A stretch of DNA of 64,000 nt, taken from Glutamicibacter halophytocola (lineage in GTDB: Bacteria; Actinomycetota; Actinomycetes; Actinomycetales; Micrococcaceae). The stretch spans positions 3,658,001-3,722,000 of the forward strand of contig NZ_CP012750.1 in the NCBI RefSeq assembly GCF_001302565.1. The letters are read 5' to 3'. This document shows, piece after piece, positions 8,203 to 17,825 of the stretch. Below the pieces are notes generated by a model, which saw nothing but the letters and a program-made list of their open reading frames with translations, was not told the origin of the DNA and searched no databases. Positions within the stretch are counted from its first letter, which is position 1. Each line of letters begins with the position of its first letter. Both the position numbers and the translations under genes were made by a program.

Positions 8203-10344
8203 ATGAACACCGCTGAAAAAACCGCAGAGCCACCAGTTCACCCCGGGAACCCCGCTGCCCCGGCTCGCGAGATGCAACCATTGGCTGTTCCGGCCAACGG
8301 CACTCACCTCGCGGCCGGAGCAGGAGTGCTGGCAACTTTGCTTGCAGCAGTGCTCATGGTCGGTGCGTGGCATCTGACTCAGGGCACTTCCGGGATAGGA
8401 CTCTCTGAATTATTGCGGGCCTTGATCGGAGACGGCACCAGCGTAGGAGGAGTCCAGGCCTCTGAGATTTTCACTGGTTCCCGCCTGCCACGTCTTTGCG
8501 CAGGGGCCGCAGTAGGACTTGCCCTGGGCGTTGCCGGTTCATTGCTGCAATCAGTCACCCGTAATCCCTTGGCCTCGCCGGATACCCTAGCGGTCACTTC
8601 CGGCGCCTATTTCGCGCTGTGCATTGTGGCAGCCCTCGGACTTAGCCTGTCCACCCTGGTATCCAGTGCAGTGGCTTTTGCCGGTGGCCTATTAGCTGCC
8701 GGAACTGTACTGGCACTTGCTGGCCGGAGCACTGGGGGCGCCACCACGCGGCTAATCCTGGCTGGTTCAGCGATTGCGATGGCGCTAGAAGCTGGCAGCG
8801 GCATGATCCTGTTGCTCTTCAAGGAAAACACCACAGGATTGTACGCCTGGGGTTCGGGCTCGCTAGCTCAGTTGAATCTGGACGCGTTTTTGCGCAGCCT
8901 GCCGGTGATGCTGGTGGCCTTGGCCATGTGCCTCCTGCTCTCACGCAGGCTAGACGTCCTCTCCCTCGGGGATGACAATGCGATGGTTCTAGGAGTTCCA
9001 GTTCGCTCCACTCGCATCTTGACTCTGCTATGCGCGGTGCTCCTCACCGGTGTTTCAGTTTCACTTGCCGGGCCCATTGCATTTGTGGGGCTCGGCGCTC
9101 CGGTCCTGGCCCGTTTGCTTTCACGCAGGCTCGTGGTGCTGCGCCGCCAGCTCTTTCTGCTCCCGGCCACCGGCTTGATCGGCGCCCTGCTGATTCTGCT
9201 GGCCGATGTGGTGCTCCGGACACTGCTCGGCGCGCAGGGGGCGGCATCCATTCCAACCGGTGTTCCCACTGCGGTGTTGGGCGGAGTGCTGATCGTCATT
9301 CTCGCTCTCAGGCTTCCTGAAGCGTCCCATGCCCGCAACCGACTGCAGGTGGCCAGCGCATTGCGCAGCCGCTGGCGCTTCGCATTCGCCCTTGCACTGG
9401 GTCTCGCCCTGCTCATCGTAGTGGCGGTGCTTGGACTGCTATCGGGAAGCATCATGCTGCGTCTGGGAGATTTGGCACTCTGGCTCCAAGATGCCGCCCC
9501 GGCACTGATCGAAAGGGCCTTCTCCGAACGGGCGCCACGAACCACGGCGGCGTTGTGCGCTGGAGCCGCCCTGGGACTAGCGGGATGCCTGGTGCAGGGT
9601 ACGGTACGCAATCCACTGGCAGAACCCGGGATTCTGGGCATCACCGCAGGAGCGGGCCTGGGCGCAGCCATTGTCGTCACCGTTTTTGGCGGTTCCCGAT
9701 CCTTGTTGGTGATTTTTGCGGTGGTTGCTGGCTTGGCGACCTTCGCCCTCGTCGCGTCACTAGCGTGGCGGCGAGGTTTCTCCCCTGAAAGGTTTGTGCT
9801 GATCGGCATCGGCACGGGGTATGCGCTCTCGGCGCTCACCACCTATTTGCTGTTGAGCATCAATTCATGGGAAACGCCGAGGATCTACACTTGGCTCTCC
9901 GGTTCGAGCTACGGCAGGGAATTCGCCGATGTCATCCCGGTGGCCATAATGCTCCTGCTTGCGCTTCCGATAGTCCTGCTCATGAGCCGAACCCTCGATC
10001 TGCTCGCCGTTGACGAGGATCTGCCCACGACGCTGGGGGTCGCCACTGCGCGGACCCGGCTCGTCGCCCTGGCCCTTGCAGCTGTGCTGGCTGCACTCAG
10101 CGTCGTGGCCATCGGCGTTGTCGGTTTCGTCGGACTGGTTGCTCCGCACCTGGCCCGTTCATTGGTCGGCTCACGGCACCACCGGCTGATTCCGGTATCG
10201 ATCCTCTTCGGAGCATTCCTTGTCGCCCTGGCCGACGCACTGGGACGTACCATCATTGCTCCGGCCCAAATTCCAGCGGGCCTGGTCGTGTCCCTCCTTG
10301 GAACCCCCTATTTCATCTGGTTGCTCTACCGCTCGCGCGGTTAA
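8203..10344 (+). CDS. fused FecCD-family iron-siderophore ABC permease (two permease domains)
   Basis: 713 residues holding two tandem FecCD/BtuC permease domains in one chain, like FhuB: domain 1 begins with GSRLPRLCAGAAVGLALGVAG and ends with GPIAFVGLGAPVLARLL; domain 2 repeats the plan with RAPRTTAALCAGAALGLAG and GVVGFVGLVAPHLARSLVG. Each GFVGL(V/G)AP stretch is the coupling helix region that contacts the ATPase. It starts 12 nt after the binding protein. About 20 membrane segments are expected. The fusion replaces the usual pair of separate permeases. Confidence 0.92.
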   Translation: MNTAEKTAEPPVHPGNPAAPAREMQPLAVPANGTHLAAGAGVLATLLAAVLMVGAWHLTQGTSGIGLSELLRALIGDGTSVGGVQASEIFTGSRLPRLCAGAAVGLALGVAGSLLQSVTRNPLASPDTLAVTSGAYFALCIVAALGLSLSTLVSSAVAFAGGLLAAGTVLALAGRSTGGATTRLILAGSAIAMALEAGSGMILLLFKENTTGLYAWGSGSLAQLNLDAFLRSLPVMLVALAMCLLLSRRLDVLSLGDDNAMVLGVPVRSTRILTLLCAVLLTGVSVSLAGPIAFVGLGAPVLARLLSRRLVVLRRQLFLLPATGLIGALLILLADVVLRTLLGAQGAASIPTGVPTAVLGGVLIVILALRLPEASHARNRLQVASALRSRWRFAFALALGLALLIVVAVLGLLSGSIMLRLGDLALWLQDAAPALIERAFSERAPRTTAALCAGAALGLAGCLVQGTVRNPLAEPGILGITAGAGLGAAIVVTVFGGSRSLLVIFAVVAGLATFALVASLAWRRGFSPERFVLIGIGTGYALSALTTYLLLSINSWETPRIYTWLSGSSYGREFADVIPVAIMLLLALPIVLLMSRTLDLLAVDEDLPTTLGVATARTRLVALALAAVLAALSVVAIGVVGFVGLVAPHLARSLVGSRHHRLIPVSILFGAFLVALADALGRTIIAPAQIPAGLVVSLLGTPYFIWLLYRSRG

Positions 10345-10394
10345 GTTTCGCCCGAAAATCGGCTCCACGTTCAGCATCGCCTAGGAAAGAATCC

Positions 10395-11537
10395 ATGTCC
10401 CAGCACACCGCGCCCGATGTCATTGTCCAAGACTTCGCCACCTCGTGCCATGAAGACCGTCTGAAGCATCTAGGCCCTCTGGATGATGCCTGGAAACGTG
10501 GCCTTTCTGCGTCTTCCGCGCGGGTATTAACCGTTCAAGCAGCCGACGGTACCGTCAATGGCGGTGCGTTGCTTACTGCCCGTTCGGCCGGTGCCTATGT
10601 GAAAATTTCCAGCGTGCTTGCGCGTACGGCAGCGCACCGGGAACAGGTTATACGGGGAGTCCTCGATTATGCTCGGCAGCAAGGCCTGACCTGCATCAAA
10701 TGGGAGATGTGGACAGAATATCCCGAACTATTTGCCTTGGCTGAGGACCTCGGATTCCAGCGTCTGCCCGCCCCCCGGCGCACCGGGCAGACTGCCTGCC
10801 CCGCACCGCTGGCCGGTTACGTCCATTGGCTCAATCCAGTCCAATACATCCAGAGCCCGCATTACCAGCAAAGCGAGAACTTCACGTGCGCAGCGGTCGC
10901 GGCGCTCGTTGCGCACCAAGAAACTTCCAAGATCGACTCCCTTGAAAAGCTGCGTATTGCGGAGCTGGCGCTGTGGCGCCAGGCGACCAACTTCATGGCC
11001 TGCGAGCCGATTGAATTGGGCTTGGCCTTGACCCAGCGCTGGCCACAGAGCTTGGTCTCAGTGTGGCTGGATACCGACCAGCCGGTCATGGTGGACTATT
11101 ATTCTCAGACGGAACGTGATTGGCGCGGAATCCTCCAGCGGCAATCACGGCTACGCGCCGAAACCGCGGGGCTAGCCATGCACGCCAAACGCCTGGAAAT
11201 GTCTCAGATCAGTGATGCGGTAGCCAACGGCGCCCAGGTGCTGCTGCTGGTATCGCTGGAAAAGATGCTTGGATTCGACGTTCCGCATTGGATACTCTGC
11301 CACGGGATAGCAGTCACTGCACAAAGCCCTGTACTGATTGTGGAAGATTCGTGGGTGAATCATGGCAGCTCCGAAAGCTGGGTCGATGCGACTTCTCTGC
11401 CCATCACGCTGCAGGAATTGGATGCCATGTCTGTGCTTGAAGATGGCAGATATCGGGCCGCTCTTGTCCTGGCCCAGTGCGCAGACAGAAACCGGGATCC
11501 GGAGTCCGGAGTGGGAATACGATCATCCACGGCTTAG
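10395..11537 (+). CDS. GNAT-like / C39-like (DUF3335-type) cysteine peptidase fusion in the iron operon
   Basis: 380 residues. The N-terminal ~130 look like an acetyltransferase fold (VLTVQAADGTVNGGALL, then LFALAEDLGFQRLP). After YIQSPHYQQSENFTCAAVAAL comes a papain-like C39-type domain: C165 is the likely nucleophile with Q158/Q159 as oxyanion candidates, H298 (DVPHWILCHGIAV) and D318 (VLIVEDSW) the other catalytic positions. This layout matches the family named peptidase C39-like with GNAT. It follows the permease by 50 nt and shares the iron operon. Role unknown; processing or modification of a peptide siderophore, a transporter part or a bacteriocin-like peptide is possible. The usual glycine after the catalytic Cys is Ala. 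Confidence 0.65.
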   Translation: MSQHTAPDVIVQDFATSCHEDRLKHLGPLDDAWKRGLSASSARVLTVQAADGTVNGGALLTARSAGAYVKISSVLARTAAHREQVIRGVLDYARQQGLTCIKWEMWTEYPELFALAEDLGFQRLPAPRRTGQTACPAPLAGYVHWLNPVQYIQSPHYQQSENFTCAAVAALVAHQETSKIDSLEKLRIAELALWRQATNFMACEPIELGLALTQRWPQSLVSVWLDTDQPVMVDYYSQTERDWRGILQRQSRLRAETAGLAMHAKRLEMSQISDAVANGAQVLLLVSLEKMLGFDVPHWILCHGIAVTAQSPVLIVEDSWVNHGSSESWVDATSLPITLQELDAMSVLEDGRYRAALVLAQCADRNRDPESGVGIRSSTA

Positions 11538-11655
11538 GCTGCAACGGCATCGCCTCGGTATTCCAAAGGTGCCATGCAAAAGGCCTTGCTGATTTGCCTG
11601 GCGCACCGGCAGCGATGAACACGGCAGTCTGCTCCCTTCCGCATTTGCTGGTGCC

Positions 11656-12855
11656 CTAGAAAGGCGCCGCGGTGCGCACCAGCTGCACGCCGAGGTCGAT
11701 TGCTCCTCGCATCGCCACTTCGGCGCCCAAGGTGGACGTGGTCAGCTGGACACAGGTCAGGGCCGGCTCCTGGGCGAGCTCGCGCTGGGCGATGGCAACC
11801 ACCGGCTGAAGGATTTCTGCCATCGCGCCGGAGAGCACCACGCGCTCCAACCCGGCAAAACCGGAAATGACGGCGCTGATCCGAGCCAGCCGGGCCCCCA
11901 GGGATTCCAGGATTTCCTGGGCCAGCTGGTCGTCTTGCGCAGCGGCATGGAATACGTCTTCCGCGCGCAAGGTATCCGAGTCCAGCAGGGCCAAGCTGCT
12001 GCTGGCACCTTTGGACAAGGCCGCCTTGGCTTGTTCGCGAGCCAGGTAGCCCAATCCGTGGGCATCCCCAACGCCGGCAACATGCGCAAGGAATCGCATT
12101 TCCCCTGCCAGCCCTTTGGCCCCGCGCAGCAGGTGGTTGTCGACCACCACACCGGCACCGATGCGCTCGCCAACCATCAATGAGGCAAAGGAACCATCGG
12201 TGCCGTCTGCCAGTTCGGCGATGGCGGCCAGATTCGCGTCGTTTTCAATCCTCAATAGGTGCGTGTATTTGCCGAGCGCGGCTTTCCACTCCGGGTTCAT
12301 GCTGGCCCAGAAGCCATTGTCATCATCCGGAGAGGCACCGTTCGAGTCAACCGGCGCGGGAACACCGATCACCACGGCCGCGAGCTTGTGCACCTTGAAT
12401 TCGGCCAGCACGCCGGCCAGCAGCTTTTCGGTAATTTCGACTCGATGGCGCCCCGAGGCCAGCGGGTCGAGAATTGCGGCGGTACGGGTTTGCTCAGTTC
12501 CCCGCAGATCGCTGAGCGTCAGGCTGATGCGGTGCTGGCCTGCGTCGATCCCTGCAATGAAGCGATGTGTCCGGTTCAGTTCATAGCGCAGCGCCGGTCG
12601 CCCCTTGGAATATGCTCCGGCAGCCCTGGTGTCCTTCGCCTCGGTGAGCCAGCCGGATTCAACCAGCTCTTTTGCCTGGTTGAGAACTGTTGCACGGGTC
12701 AAACCGGTCAGTGAAATGAGTTCACTGGCGGTCACGGCCTCGCGGTCCCATGCGGCGTCCAGAACGCGCTGGGTGTTTAGGCGGCGCAACGCGCTGGCGC
12801 TTTCTGCGGACTGGGTTCCCGGCGCATCAAAATTTTTCACTGAACTCACGTTCAA
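11656..12855 (-). CDS. ROK-family transcriptional repressor
   Basis: 399 residues: N-terminal winged helix (TASELISLTGLTRATVLNQ) and a sugar-kinase-like ROK domain (FIAGIDAGQHRISLTLSD, ENDANLAAIAELADG, GERIGAGVVVD). The zinc-binding CXCGXXGC of ROK kinases is absent (LAGEMRFLAHVAGVGDAHG), as expected for a pure regulator. TTG 12855 opens the frame; GTG 12849 and 12840 are alternatives. It is divergent from the alpha-glucoside ABC operon, with a long inverted repeat in between, so it most likely represses that operon and itself until a sugar ligand binds. Confidence 0.9.
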   Translation of the reverse strand: MNVSSVKNFDAPGTQSAESASALRRLNTQRVLDAAWDREAVTASELISLTGLTRATVLNQAKELVESGWLTEAKDTRAAGAYSKGRPALRYELNRTHRFIAGIDAGQHRISLTLSDLRGTEQTRTAAILDPLASGRHRVEITEKLLAGVLAEFKVHKLAAVVIGVPAPVDSNGASPDDDNGFWASMNPEWKAALGKYTHLLRIENDANLAAIAELADGTDGSFASLMVGERIGAGVVVDNHLLRGAKGLAGEMRFLAHVAGVGDAHGLGYLAREQAKAALSKGASSSLALLDSDTLRAEDVFHAAAQDDQLAQEILESLGARLARISAVISGFAGLERVVLSGAMAEILQPVVAIAQRELAQEPALTCVQLTTSTLGAEVAMRGAIDLGVQLVRTAAPF

Positions 12856-12865
12856 AGTATAGACG

Positions 12866-12907
12866 GCACTTTATTTAGATGCTAAATTTACTTCGAAAAT
12901 AAAGTGC
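12866..12907. promoter_or_regulatory. inverted repeats between ROK repressor and sugar operon (probable operator)
   Basis: An 11-bp perfect inverted repeat, GCACTTTATTT (12866-12876) and AAATAAAGTGC (12897-12907), with 20 bp between arms. Nested inside is ATTTAG / CTAAAT (12873-12878 and 12882-12887). AT-rich TTATTT...AAATAA spacing resembles NagC/Mlc-type ROK operators. It lies between the divergent ROK gene and the binding-protein gene, where a repressor would control both. Confidence 0.65.
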
Positions 12908-12936
12908 TCCACCTCACTTCACCACTGGAGATGCCG

Positions 12937-14211
12937 ATGAACTTTGGATCAAGTGCCTTGTCTCGACCCCTGAAACGGCGGTCGTTCATTGCATCGATGA
13001 TGGCGGCCGGAACACTGGCAATGACCGGTTGCAGCAGCAGCGAGACCCTAGTGACCCTTCGCTTCAACCAGTCCAAGCCGGAAGTGGTTCCCTACTTCAG
13101 GGATCTGCTGGCGCAGTTCAACGCGTCCCAGAAAACGGTGAACGCAACCCACGAAGTCACCGCCGGGCTCTCGGCAGCGTTTGCCCGCAACGATCCGCCG
13201 GATTTAGGCTGCCTCAACTACAACTTTGAAATGGCGCGGTTCCAGGAACGCGGGGCGCTTTCGGATCTCTCTGATCTGCCGCAGCAGAAGATGAATGCAC
13301 CATTCATCAAGCAATTGCTGGATCTCTACCCGGACTACCCTGGGCGGACATCGGTGTTGCCCTATTCGATGATGGGCGCCGCAGTGCTCTACAACAAGGA
13401 CATTTTCGAGAAGCACGATCTTGCCATCCCGACTCGATATTCCGAGCTGCTGGAGCTTTGCGGGGAACTGGAGGACCTGGGCATCACGCCCATCTACTCC
13501 ACCTTCAAGGACGCGTGGACGGTGTCACAGGGATTAGCTGACTACACCTTGGGCGGGGCCATCGACATCAACCAGCATTTTGCCGAGCTGCGCGAAATCG
13601 GTTCCGACTTCACGCCCGGCTCCGCCGCATCATTTTCAAAAGCCTTCGCCGAACCGCTGCTCACGATGCAAGAACTGGCCAAGTTCTCCAATCCGGATGC
13701 CGCCAATCGCGGCTACGGCGATGGCAACCTTGCCTTCGCAAATGGCCAGGCCGCCATGTACCTGCAAGGCCCATGGGCACTGCCCGAAATCGCCAAGACC
13801 AATCCCGATGCCAATATCGGCACCTTCCCCTTGCCAATGACCGAAGACCCCGACGACCTGAAAATCAGGGTCAACCTCGACTTGGCGCTATGGATCCCCG
13901 AACAATCCGACCACCAGGCCGAAGCGCGTGAACTTCTGGCCTTCCTTTGCCAACCCGAAATCCAAGATGCCTACAACGAATCAGCCCTCGGTTTTGGAGT
14001 TCGCTCCGACTCGCCGCCGACTAAAGACCCGCGCCTGAAGCAGATGCAGCCGTATATCGATGCCGGGCGCCTCTACCAGGGCGTCTCGACCGCGATTCCG
14101 CGCACCATCCCCTTCGAAAACTACATGCAGGGACTGGTCGCCGGCGGCAGCGTGGAACAAACCCTAGCGACCCTCGACGCGGACTGGGCCCGGCTGGCCC
14201 AACGCAGCTAG
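12937..14211 (+). CDS. sugar ABC transporter substrate-binding lipoprotein (CUT1 type)
   Basis: 424 residues, extracellular solute-binding protein family 1. A twin-arginine-like N-terminus (RRSFIASMMAAGTLAMTGC) ends in a lipobox cysteine. Frames open upstream at GTG 12904, but ATG 12937 has GGAG at 6 nt and gives a normal signal peptide. The mature part shows the usual FANGQAAMYLQGPWALPEI hinge region of sugar binders. With the two permeases and the GH13 enzyme it forms an alpha-glucoside uptake operon. No ATPase is encoded here, as is common where a shared MsiK-type ATPase serves several importers. Confidence 0.9.
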   Translation: MNFGSSALSRPLKRRSFIASMMAAGTLAMTGCSSSETLVTLRFNQSKPEVVPYFRDLLAQFNASQKTVNATHEVTAGLSAAFARNDPPDLGCLNYNFEMARFQERGALSDLSDLPQQKMNAPFIKQLLDLYPDYPGRTSVLPYSMMGAAVLYNKDIFEKHDLAIPTRYSELLELCGELEDLGITPIYSTFKDAWTVSQGLADYTLGGAIDINQHFAELREIGSDFTPGSAASFSKAFAEPLLTMQELAKFSNPDAANRGYGDGNLAFANGQAAMYLQGPWALPEIAKTNPDANIGTFPLPMTEDPDDLKIRVNLDLALWIPEQSDHQAEARELLAFLCQPEIQDAYNESALGFGVRSDSPPTKDPRLKQMQPYIDAGRLYQGVSTAIPRTIPFENYMQGLVAGGSVEQTLATLDADWARLAQRS

Positions 14212-14229
14212 CCAGCCCAGGAGGAAACA

Positions 14230-15156
14230 ATGACACTCACCGCCCCAGCCAAGTCCAGCAGCGGCAAAAAGCACGCTGCCCCTGCCCAACCCGTGAAACG
14301 GCAACGAATCGATGCTACCTATTTCGGGTTCCTTGTCCCTGCCCTGATCTGTTTTACGATCGCCATTTCCGTTCCCGCGATCATGGGCATTTTCTTCAGC
14401 TTCACCGACTCGGTGGGGTTCGGGGACTACAACATCATCGGCCTGGCCAATTACGCCGCGCTGTTTACCGATCCCGCCATTATCGGCGCCTACAGCTTCA
14501 CCATCGGTTTCGCTTTGGTGACCGTGGTGCTGACCAATGCGCTGGCATTCCTCCTGGCGGTCGGGCTTACAGCGCAGATCCGAGCACGCGTCGCTTTGCG
14601 AACCATCTTTGTGATGCCCATGGTTATTTCAGGAATTGTCATCGCCTATGTTTTCAACTTCTTGTTCTCCAACACCTTGCCCACCGTGGGCGAGCATCTG
14701 GGCATAGAGGTCCTCAAGTCGTCGTTGCTCTCGAACCCGGATCTCGCCTGGCTGTCGATCGTCATTGTCACCGCCTGGCAGGCCATCCCCTCGGCCATGC
14801 TGATCTACATTGCAGGCCTCATGGCGATCCCCTACGACTTGTACGAAGCCTCATCCCTGGACGGCGCCAGCGCTCTCGGACAGCTCATGCATGTCACGCT
14901 TCCGCTGATGGTTGGCTATATCGGGATCAACATCATTATCGGTTTCAAGAATTTCCTGGGTGCCTACGACATTATTGTCGGCCTGACCAATGGCGGCCCG
15001 GGAGTGAAAACCCGGTCCATTGCCATGACCATTTTCACCGGATTCGAGCGCGGTGACTACGCCTACCAGATGGCCAATGCCACGGTCTTCTTCATCATTT
15101 CGCTGATTATCGCGCTCTTGCAGTTGCGCCTGACCAACAAGGGACAAGCAAAATGA
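14230..15156 (+). CDS. sugar ABC transporter permease (MalF-like)
   Basis: 308 residues, six predicted membrane helices, with the binding-protein-dependent transport signature YEASSLDGASALGQLMHVTLP (EAA loop) near residue 210 that docks on the ATPase. An excellent AGGAGG precedes ATG 14230. The stop overlaps the next permease by 4 nt (ATGA), so both subunits are made together. It forms the heterodimeric membrane channel with the 15153 gene. Confidence 0.92.
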   Translation: MTLTAPAKSSSGKKHAAPAQPVKRQRIDATYFGFLVPALICFTIAISVPAIMGIFFSFTDSVGFGDYNIIGLANYAALFTDPAIIGAYSFTIGFALVTVVLTNALAFLLAVGLTAQIRARVALRTIFVMPMVISGIVIAYVFNFLFSNTLPTVGEHLGIEVLKSSLLSNPDLAWLSIVIVTAWQAIPSAMLIYIAGLMAIPYDLYEASSLDGASALGQLMHVTLPLMVGYIGINIIIGFKNFLGAYDIIVGLTNGGPGVKTRSIAMTIFTGFERGDYAYQMANATVFFIISLIIALLQLRLTNKGQAK

Positions 15157-16028
15157 GCCTCAGTTTGCAACAACGACTCAACAAGCGCTCCCGCTCGCGT
15201 GTCGGACGGGAACGCACCAATTGGTGGGCTACTGGAATATTGGGGATCTGCGCGCTGGCGGTTCTGGCACCCCTCTTCGTCACCGTCTCGATGGCTTTCA
15301 AATCAGCCAAGCAGGCCGTGGACGGCAAGGCCTTCTCGCTGCCAAAGCCCTTCTCGATTGAAGGATTCACGGCGGCATGGGACCTGGTCAACTTTCCGCG
15401 CGCCTTCACCATCTCGCTGGTGATTACCCTCGTAGCAGTCCTTGGCGCGGTACTCGTCGCTTCCATGGCTTCCTATGCGATCCACCGCAACTGGAGCAAG
15501 CGCTTCTACCGCTTCAGCTTCTACTACCTCCTGGGAGCGATGTTCCTCCCGTTCCCGGTCTTGGCGCTATCCCAGGTCAAGCTCACCGGGCTCTTCGGGC
15601 TGGATAATCCGGCAGGTGTTGCCATCCTGCACGTCATGTTCGGGCTGTCATTCAATGTCCTGCTCTTCACGTCCTTCCTGCGGGGCCTGCCCGGAGAACT
15701 GGAGGAAAGCGCGCGGATCGACGGAGCCAGCAACTGGACGACCTATTGGCGGATCATCTTCCCGCTCTTGGCTCCAATGAGTGCCACGGTGGCAATCTTC
15801 GCTTTCCTCTCGTCGTGGAACGACTTCATGATGCCATCGCTGATCATCGCCGAACAGGCGGACCAGACCCTGCCCGTGGTGCAGCAGCTGTTCCAAACCC
15901 AGTTCTCGAATAACTACCACGTGTCCTTTGCCTCCTACCTGATGGCCATGGCCCCCAGCGTAGTTGCCTACCTGTTCACCCAGCGCTGGGTGATGTCAGG
16001 ACTGACCCAAGGCGCCGTTAAATCCTGA
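15153..16028 (+). CDS. sugar ABC transporter permease (MalG-like)
   Basis: 291 residues, six membrane segments, EAA-type loop (EESARIDGASNWTTYWRIIFP) and a short C-terminal tail. Partner of the preceding MalF-like permease, with which it overlaps by 4 nt. The operon continues to the GH13 glucosidase after 62 nt. Substrate is inferred from that enzyme to be an alpha-linked oligosaccharide such as maltose, isomaltose or trehalose-like sugars. Confidence 0.92.
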   Translation: MSLSLQQRLNKRSRSRVGRERTNWWATGILGICALAVLAPLFVTVSMAFKSAKQAVDGKAFSLPKPFSIEGFTAAWDLVNFPRAFTISLVITLVAVLGAVLVASMASYAIHRNWSKRFYRFSFYYLLGAMFLPFPVLALSQVKLTGLFGLDNPAGVAILHVMFGLSFNVLLFTSFLRGLPGELEESARIDGASNWTTYWRIIFPLLAPMSATVAIFAFLSSWNDFMMPSLIIAEQADQTLPVVQQLFQTQFSNNYHVSFASYLMAMAPSVVAYLFTQRWVMSGLTQGAVKS

Positions 16029-16090
16029 AACCGCACTATCCGATTCAGCCGGCCACTTCTAGGCTGGAAACACCACCGAAAGGAAGCACC

Positions 16091-17752
16091 GTGACCCTGC
16101 AAGACACCACCCACAGCACCGGCCTATCCAAGGACGCCACCTGGTGGCGCCAAGCTGCCGTGTACCAGATCTACCCTCGCAGCTTCGCCGATTCCAATGC
16201 CGATGGCCTCGGCGACCTGGCGGGCATCAGCTCGCGGGTCAGCTACCTGAAGGATCTGGGCATCGATGCAGTCTGGCTGTCCCCTTTCTACCCTTCCGCG
16301 CTGGCAGACGGCGGATACGACGTGGATGACTACCGCAATGTGGACCCGCGGCTGGGCACCTTGGAAGACTTCGACCAGATGACGGATCGGCTTCATGAAG
16401 CGGGCATCAAGGTCATCGTGGATATCGTTCCCAACCACTCATCGAATCTCCACGAATGGTTCCAGGCCGCTCTGGCCGCTCCCAAGGGCTCGGCTGAGCG
16501 CGACCGCTATATCTTCCGCGACGGATCGGGAGCCAATGGCGAATTGCCTCCGGCCGACTGGGAATCCCTCTTCGGGGGACCTGCCTGGGAACCAGTCGGC
16601 GATGGCCAGTGGTACCTGCACCTCTTTGCCAAGGAACAGCCGGATTTCAACTGGTCCAACAACGAGGTGCGCGAAGACTTCCTCAAGACCCTGCGCTTCT
16701 GGTCCGACCGTGGCGTCGACGGCTTCCGCGTTGATGTGGCCCACGCCCTGACCAAAGACATCCCGCTGGCCAATTTGCCGACCAAGGCGGAGCTCGACGC
16801 CCACCCATGGGATGGCACCCACCCCATCTGGGACCGCGATGAAGTCCATGATGTCTATGTGCAATGGCGCCAGGTCTTTGACGAGTACGACCCTCCCCGC
16901 ATTGCGGTGGCCGAGGCCTGGACCGAATCCGATCGCCGTCCTGCCTACGCGCGGTCCACCGGACTGGGCCAAGCCTTCAATTTTGACCTGCTGCAGGCAG
17001 ACTTCGACGCGGCGGCCTTCAAGAAGATCATTTCCTTCAATCTCGAGCAGGCGGGCATCGCCGGCTCCTCGACCACCTGGGTCTACTCCAATCATGACGT
17101 CGTGCGCCATGCCACCCGCTATGGCCTGCCGCTGGCCGGGGATCCGGACTACGCCAAGAAATGGCTGCTGCATGGTGCCGATCAATCGGAGCTGGACGTC
17201 GAACTGGGCCTTCGTCGCGCGCGTGCCGCAACGCTGCTGGAACTGGCTTTGCCAGGTTGCGCCTACTTGTACCAGGGCGAAGAGCTGGGCCTGCCTGAGG
17301 TCAGCGAAATCTCCGACGAGCAGCGCCAGGACCCCGCCTTCTTCAAGAACAAGGGCGTTGAAGTGGGACGCGACGGATGCCGCGTGCCGATCCCGTGGGA
17401 AACCGGCGGAGTTTCTTTCGGCTTCGGCGACGCCGCGCCGCACCTGCCACAGCCGCAGGCTTTCGGCCCGTTGAGTGTCGCGGCCCAGGACGGAAAGGAA
17501 GGAAGCACGCTGGAGCTCTACCGGGAGGCACTGCGCCTGCGCCGGGAACTGCAAAGCGAAGAGTCCCTCCAATGGCTCGACTCGAATGAGGGAGTGCTCG
17601 CTTTCAGCCGCCCGAGCGGCTGGATCAGCATCACCAACTTCAGCGCAGAGCCGCAAGCGCTCCCCGAGGGCGCATTGCTGCTTTCCAGCGCGCCGCTGGA
17701 TGCCGATGGCCTTTTGCCTTCGGCGACGACCGCATGGCTGCGCCGCAGCTAG
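16091..17752 (+). CDS. GH13 alpha-glucosidase (oligo-1,6-glucosidase / maltase type)
   Basis: 553-residue glycoside hydrolase family 13 enzyme, cytoplasmic (no signal peptide). Catalytic residues are visible: nucleophile D215 (GFRVDVAHA), acid/base E275 (VAEAW) and transition-state D336 (YSNHD); the N-terminal block WWRQAAVYQIYPRSFADSN is typical of alpha-glucosidases. GTG 16091 follows AAAGGAAG. It hydrolyses the alpha-glucoside brought in by the upstream transporter. A TAGGCT at 16061 could be an internal promoter. Bond preference (1,4 or 1,6) is not settled by sequence reading. Confidence 0.92.
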   Translation: MTLQDTTHSTGLSKDATWWRQAAVYQIYPRSFADSNADGLGDLAGISSRVSYLKDLGIDAVWLSPFYPSALADGGYDVDDYRNVDPRLGTLEDFDQMTDRLHEAGIKVIVDIVPNHSSNLHEWFQAALAAPKGSAERDRYIFRDGSGANGELPPADWESLFGGPAWEPVGDGQWYLHLFAKEQPDFNWSNNEVREDFLKTLRFWSDRGVDGFRVDVAHALTKDIPLANLPTKAELDAHPWDGTHPIWDRDEVHDVYVQWRQVFDEYDPPRIAVAEAWTESDRRPAYARSTGLGQAFNFDLLQADFDAAAFKKIISFNLEQAGIAGSSTTWVYSNHDVVRHATRYGLPLAGDPDYAKKWLLHGADQSELDVELGLRRARAATLLELALPGCAYLYQGEELGLPEVSEISDEQRQDPAFFKNKGVEVGRDGCRVPIPWETGGVSFGFGDAAPHLPQPQAFGPLSVAAQDGKEGSTLELYREALRLRRELQSEESLQWLDSNEGVLAFSRPSGWISITNFSAEPQALPEGALLLSSAPLDADGLLPSATTAWLRRS

Positions 17753-17767
17753 GCAATAGCTGGTGAA

Positions 17768-17811
17768 AACACTTTGGCACCGCAGATGCATATCTGCGGT
17801 GCCAAAGTGTT
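17768..17811. terminator. bidirectional terminator hairpin
   Basis: A perfect 20-bp stem (17768-17787 with 17792-17811) around a 4-nt loop GCAT sits between the convergent glucosidase and membrane-protein genes. Flanking A/T runs are short, but stem perfection and position make a two-way terminator likely. Confidence 0.75.
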
Positions 17812-17825
17812 CAGCTCAAGAGCCC

